From Endocalyx cinctus (Eukaryota > Ascomycota > Sordariomycetes > Amphisphaeriales > Apiosporaceae): DNA of 64,000 bases. Every line of letters starts with the position of its first letter. The stretch's first letter is position 1. Position numbers and translations under genes: made by a program. Below are positions 59,237-64,000 of this stretch, piece by piece. The stretch is from assembly GCA_001600455.1 (NCBI GenBank), contig BCKC01000002.1, forward strand, positions 496,001-560,000. Reading direction: 5' to 3'. Below the pieces are notes generated by a model. The model was not told the origin of the DNA and did not search any database. It saw nothing but the letters and a program-made list of their open reading frames with translations.

Positions 59237-59272
<36 letters not shown>
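59237..59272. repeat. GA dinucleotide microsatellite
   Basis: About 18 uninterrupted GA units in non-coding DNA. Length is expected to vary between strains. Confidence 0.97.
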
Positions 59273-59275
<3 letters not shown>

Positions 59276-59412
59276 CGAGGGGAATTTTCAAATCTATGGC
59301 CCTTCTGGTCTTCCTTCCTCCTTCTACTTGGCAGCTGCTTGACCCTAGGTAGCAGAGGTATCTTTGAACCCCACCAAGACAACCAGACTCTGCCTGAAGG
59401 GCTTGTACTCAC

Positions 59413-59442
59413 CCTGCCGGCCTGCCAGCCTGCCAGCCTGCC
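59413..59442. repeat. CCTGCCAG 8-bp tandem repeat
   Basis: Three full units and one partial unit of CCTGCCAG (the first unit has GG in place of AG). It is a small non-coding tandem repeat. Confidence 0.85.
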
Positions 59443-59882
59443 AAATGCTCCCAGCTGTACGCTCAGTGGGAAGAAACGTTCTTTCGTTTCTACTCTCGTG
59501 ACGGGCAGGCGAAACGGGTCTCAGCAGACGATACAAATATACTATTCGTGATATTTAAGTAAAATTCGTATCAAATATATGTTGAAAAAAACACTTATAT
59601 GAAATATCTATTCTCTCTGTTTTTTTTTTTTTTTTTTTCAAATCATACAATGAAGCTTTATGTGTTGATTCACGTAGACGGGTCAATTAGTTGTACGTGC
59701 GTTTGATAAGAATTCTATAGAACTGATGCTAGATCGTCGATGGATCGACAATAAATCTAAGAAGACTATTCATGATCAAGACTGGTACGGATATAAAATT
59801 AACTAATTACAAACCCGAATCTTCATAGAAGGCGGAATCATAATTTTATTTACGAAGAATGGCCAAAACATGATCGAATTCC

Positions 59883-61671
59883 TTACGAGAACAACTTCCA
59901 ACCACCAGGTACCCCCTTTTGAAACAAACCCTCCGGATCAAACTTTTGACTCGCATTTTGCAGTTTCTCTAAGTTCTTGGCACCATAGGATCCGATCGGG
60001 TCCTGGAAGGTCGCTGCATAGTTGAGGTACTTGAACGGAATCAAGGTTGTCCTTGACTCGGCGTCGCGATCGATCTCGTTCAAGGCCTCCCTTAAGGTCT
60101 CTATGATTTTTTCGTCATCTTCCCTACGTTCCCAGAAAGTGAGAAAGAGAATGCTGACTAGAGACCCGAGTTCAGGCTCTAGGCCTAGAACATTGCCGCC
60201 TGAGGTAGCTGACTTCTGGAGAAGGGTGGCGGGATATGGCTGCAGCGTAAAAGAGAACAATCCGCCCTCGCATGACTTTAGTGGCTGAATGGCGTTTTCG
60301 AAAATTTTTGCTGCTGCCTTTAATGTTTCGACATCGGCTTTGACGGTCGTGTTCATGTAGTTCGATCTTAATTACACCAAGGTTAGTTGTGGAGAGAGGT
60401 CAGTGACTGCGGGATGTGAATGTAATACCTTTTTGGAGCGGGTCTGTCCCCAGCTTGTTCTTTGGCTGCATCTGCCAAGTTATGCATACGCAGAGTATTC
60501 ATTTGGTCTATCTGTGGGTGGATGTCCGTGAATGGTTGTAGTACAGGAGACTTATCAATCCCCTGGGTGCAGTAGACCTCTGTTTTCTTAGTTAGAATTG
60601 ATATAGACAACTATAATTCTTTTTTTTTTTTTTTTTTTTTTTCAATTATGTCATACTTTGTATGCCTCTTTGAGCTAGCACTGGGATATAGAAGTGACAA
60701 CTTTAGAGAGAACTGAGGATGAAAGTATAACTTACGATTCAAACACATCATCTGCGGACCGAACATAGCTGCATATCCTATGCTGATCATTAGATGCGTA
60801 TCTTTGGACGCATCTGGCTTTTGCAATTCGTTGACGAGAGCCTCTAACTGCCCTGGAAATTTGTCGGCAAAGTAGTATAGAGAGCCACCATATACAGGGC
60901 CTTGCTTAAAAGTGCGGAAGTCGAAGCGTGTTACAACGCCTAAATTGTTTCCGCCTCCACGTAAAGCAATCCAGAGGTCAGAGTTCTCGTTCACGTTTGC
61001 GTTTACGATATCGCCGGAAGCGAGAACGACCTGAAAATTGACAACCTGTTGATAGGTCTAAGTCAGTCTTGCCTTAGGCACATAATTTCGTATGACGATG
61101 AAGAAAACTCACACTATCACTGATGAATCCTTCTCGCGACGATACGAATGACAGGCCTCCTTTACAGAAAATCAGCACTTTTTATTAACAAAGAATAAAG
61201 GGATCATGAACAGGTTAAATTACCTGCTAAAGCTAGCCCTCCGATGCCCGACCGGTACGAACGCCCTCCAGAAAATCCTAGGCCTAGTTTGACAAGCTCA
61301 TCGTAAACGGGACCCCAACTTTCGCCAGCAGCGACCTCTACCACGCTTTCTTTGATATTAATACCTTTGAGGCGCTTCAAAGACAGTGTGACTCCATCCT
61401 TGATGTTTGAGCAGCCAGCTGCCGGTTGCTGACCACCGCCAACAATGGCAAAGGGAGCTTGGCCGCTTAGTGCGTATGACTTGATTGTCTTAACGAAGAT
61501 CGAGACTTCTTCAGCGCTCGAAGGTTGAACAAAACAAGCTGGACTAAGATCGGTGCAGACTCCAGATTGGTAGAAGCTATTGATCTCGTCGTACTCAGGG
61601 GTATGGGGTTGTGCGAAGTGCGCGGCCGGCAGTGCCCGCTTGAGCGCTTCGATGGCTTTAGTGGCATCCAT
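59883..61671 (-). CDS. FAD-linked oxidoreductase (PCMH/BBE type), flavin-linking His replaced
   Basis: Five exons (61671 down to 61224, 61159-61113, 61045-60736, 60579-60429, 60366-59883) join in phase to 479 residues. The N-terminal PCMH-type FAD domain has CFVQPSSAEEVSIFVK, AIVGGGQQPAAG, then GLSFVSSREGF and SDLWIALRGGGNNLGVVTRF, typical of berberine-bridge-like oxidases. The C-terminus has FKYLNYAATFQDPIGSYG and DPEGLFQKGVPGGWKL, the BBE-like FAD-binding end. Many relatives attach FAD covalently through a His in a GGH motif; here the position is Gln, so flavin is probably bound non-covalently. No signal peptide is visible, so it may be intracellular, unlike the secreted members. Such enzymes oxidise alcohols or close rings in fungal metabolite pathways. 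It is 1.9 kb from a P450 on the same strand. An intron holds a run of 23 A (sense strand). Confidence 0.9.
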
Positions 61672-62557
61672 TACTACACAGATGTTGGTGTTTCGAACAG
61701 AATTAAGAGAAAGATGAAGCAAGCTAAAAACTTTGAAATGAACAACGTGAAAGGATTCTAATTAAGCTTATTGGGCAATTTTGATCGCAAAGTTTGATAA
61801 TTGAGTTGGCAATTATGCAGATAAGTATGATAAAGTTGGGCGGCTAAAGTGCGAATTGGTTCTAGTTTTCCCTCTCTAGATACTGGGTGCGTTAATTATG
61901 AAGTGGTCAATTAAAAAAAAAATACATAGACCATATATGCAAGCAGGTTATCAGAATGTCTAAGTTAACATGGCTGGTATCGCTTGTTTATCCTTGTCGG
62001 TGTATGAATGAAAATGGGGCCTTGCGTCTTGTCGCCTATGAAGTTATTTCAATGTGTGACGGTACGGTGGGGAGCCGGATGCAGATGAATACTGAAGTTA
62101 TAAATAAAGTCATTAGATGTATACAGTCTTACCCGCAAAGAAGGAATAATAACCTTGTTTAAGTCATATGTGGCAGCATGAGCAACCCCGCAGCAATGTA
62201 GCATTTTGTTGGTTTGTGGTGGTAACTTGCAGATGCAAATATCGAGTTGCCATTCTAGACCATCCAGCGGTCCATTATTTAATACGACATTATCCAATAT
62301 TGTGCTACAGTTCTATCACAATCAATGTTAGTCCTATATCTGCTCAATCCTGCATGCATTCAAAGTACACCGCCAACAAGAACCCCTATTTCACATTCGC
62401 CGAGCCTTTTCATTGATGTATCTCGTGCAAGTGGTTTCCAAAACTTTTTTTTAATACTGTATTCCCCTCTCTCACATTCTTCCCTTTTCTTTTTCTTGAC
62501 ATAGTGTCGTTAGAAATTATAGAGCTTAAGCGTTGGTACTGGTTCTAGGTTCACGCG
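61672..62557. other. Spacer between divergent genes
   Basis: An AT-rich region that should hold both promoters of the divergent FAD oxidoreductase and rhodopsin-domain genes. Small open frames (for example 61956-62162) are not convincing. Confidence 0.45.
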
Positions 62558-63919
62558 ATGTCACCCCCTCTTCAAATTACTCTGGACGCATTTATCGGGT
62601 CTGGCACGGCTCTGATTGTTCTATCTGCCATTATCGTCGCTATGCGACTTGTGGGTGGATACAAAAAAGCCGCCAGATTATATGCCAGCGACTGTAAGTC
62701 TTACTTCTATTATTTCCTTACGCCGATATAGTCCTGTTGACATGAGCACCCATTTTAGATATTTCTATTTTAGCCGTGCTCTTTGTAGCCGCTACCTTCG
62801 CAATTTTTAATTTAACTACAAATGGTGAGCTTCGAGTAGAGGACGACCTCGATTTCTTCCCAGCTACCAACGCGGTGTTCTGACTCATTGCTTAAGCAAT
62901 TAACGACCCTCAAGTCGATCTGTATTATCTTTTACAGGTAAGATATAGCCTATCAAACATACCACTTTTGTTGTAATTATCTGACCCTAGCTAGATTGGA
63001 ACAGCAAGCACTTTGGTGGCAGGAGCAGCTACCTGGTTGGCAAAGGCCCCTATCCTCTTCCTCTATATTCAGCTTTTTGGCATCAAGAAATGGATCCGCA
63101 TCGCTTCCCAAGCTGTGTTGATCGTTACATTCTTGATCCTGTTAGGTTTGAACTCCTGGGTCGCTGCTACTTGTAATCCAAACGGGAAACAAAATCTCCT
63201 GGCGGCAGTAATGACTTGCACCACAGTCACTTCAACTAGTGGTGTCACTATTGGTGGGATTGGTGTTATCACAGATTTGATCATCTTGGTACTCCCACTT
63301 CCAATAATCGTCAAATTAAACGTCCCTTGGGGGAAAAAAGTTAGCATTTTTGGCGTCTTCTTAACTGGTATCTTGTAAGCTCTCCTAAGTAATTCCCCCA
63401 CGAAACTAAGTCAAAACTAACCTCCCCCGCCCGCTGTTCTAGTGCATTCGGCGCTAGCACAACTTCTCTTTACTTTAGAGCGGCCTCGTATCACGGAGAG
63501 CCGGTTGACACCAAAGGGGCAATGATATGGACGTGAGTTAGACTCAATGAACACAAGTAGTGGCGGTTTCTATTTCTGAGCTGACATATTTATTTCTTAG
63601 TATCATTGAATTAAGCATTGCGATAAGCGTGGGCTGTGCCCCGGCTACTTACGCATTCTGGACCTCGTATGCTATGGAGACAGCGCTATTTTCTAGACTC
63701 ACTGCTGTTATCTCCCTTCTTTCGATTCCACGATCTAATCGTTCTAAAAAATCGCAAACTTATCCTCCCTCTGGCGCTAGTGGCCATCAAGAGCAGTCTG
63801 ACGGTAGCAATATCGAGCTTGCCCACCCATATGGCGTTCTCGAAGATGATACCATGAAGAACACTCTTCCCACCCATGTCACCACTGACAAGCCTGATCA
63901 CACTTCAGCATACAGATAG
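62558..63919 (+). CDS. Rhodopsin-domain (Pth11/SAT4-like) integral membrane protein
   Basis: Exons 62558-62693, 62759-62824, 62897-62937, 62995-63374, 63443-63532 and 63601-63919 join in phase to 343 residues. Landmarks of the fungal rhodopsin-domain family are AMRLVGGYKKAARLYASDY, LYYLLQ before TLVAGAATWLAKAPILFLYIQLF (TM3), CNPNGKQNLL in the extracellular loop, TIGGIGVITDLIILVLPLPII in helix 6, and TIIELSIAISVGCAPATYAFW at helix 7. The tail is hydrophilic and Ser-rich. Exon 3 is only 41 nt. It is probably a plasma-membrane receptor or sensor with unknown ligand, like the other two in this window (12370 and 47669), though the three are clearly divergent from each other. Confidence 0.88.
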
Positions 63920-64000
63920 GATGTCTACTTAACCACGTATATATATCCCCAGAGAGGGCGGTGGGCAAGAACTGTGACTTAATTGGCATGGAGTGATGAC
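63920..64000. other. End of window
   Basis: Non-coding bases after the last stop codon; nothing else is visible. Confidence 0.5.

Larger units (their letters stand above)
58028..59882. other. Intergenic spacer
   Basis: About 1.9 kb with a GA microsatellite (59237-59272), a short CCTGCCAG tandem repeat (59413-59442) and a T-run near 59622-59638. I see no gene. Confidence 0.45.

Overview
The window looks like nuclear DNA of a filamentous ascomycete (Pezizomycotina; a Sordariomycete is my guess, not proven). The signs are short introns of about 50-170 nt with GTRNGT-type donors, GC-rich coding exons in AT-rich spacers, three Pth11-like/rhodopsin-domain membrane proteins, several cytochrome P450s, a UbiA prenyltransferase, an AA11-like LPMO, and fungal housekeeping genes (VAM7, RPA49, eL41). 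I assembled multi-exon models by hand from splice signals; nearly all close in phase to a single stop codon.

Left part (1-15.4 kb): the 3' end of an unidentified gene, then a possible small biosynthetic group: a P450 of the ent-kaurene-oxidase-like type (1421-3631), a bZIP/DUF3425 regulator (4217-5823), a dimeric alpha/beta-barrel-like protein (6503-7126) and a UbiA-type prenyltransferase (9931-11194). A 5'-truncated GH3 beta-glucosidase pseudogene with an in-frame stop (7886-9076) lies inside this group. A rhodopsin-domain protein and a secreted GH18/CHID1-like protein follow.

Middle part (15.4-45.8 kb): a long AT-rich spacer, a secreted SMP-30/gluconolactonase-like protein, a UNC93-like transporter, an LPMO, an AltA1/AA1-like secreted protein, then a core block of VAM7, RPA49 (with a GC-AG intron) and the 25-residue ribosomal protein eL41. 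Next come an FHA-domain checkpoint-like kinase with an apparent one-base frameshift, a lysine/glutamate-rich protein with a Zn2Cys6-like cysteine array, and a convergent pair of aldehyde dehydrogenase and isocitrate lyase/PEP-mutase family genes.

Right part (45.8-64 kb): a second Pth11-like protein, a pisatin-demethylase-like P450, a 1.2-kb element with about 270-bp inverted-repeat arms (53771-54969), a third P450, an FAD-linked oxidoreductase whose usual flavin-linking His position is Gln, and a third rhodopsin-domain protein. The third P450, the oxidoreductase and possibly the second P450 could form another small oxidative pathway, but no polyketide synthase, NRPS or terpene synthase is visible. 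I saw no tRNA, rRNA or CRISPR array.
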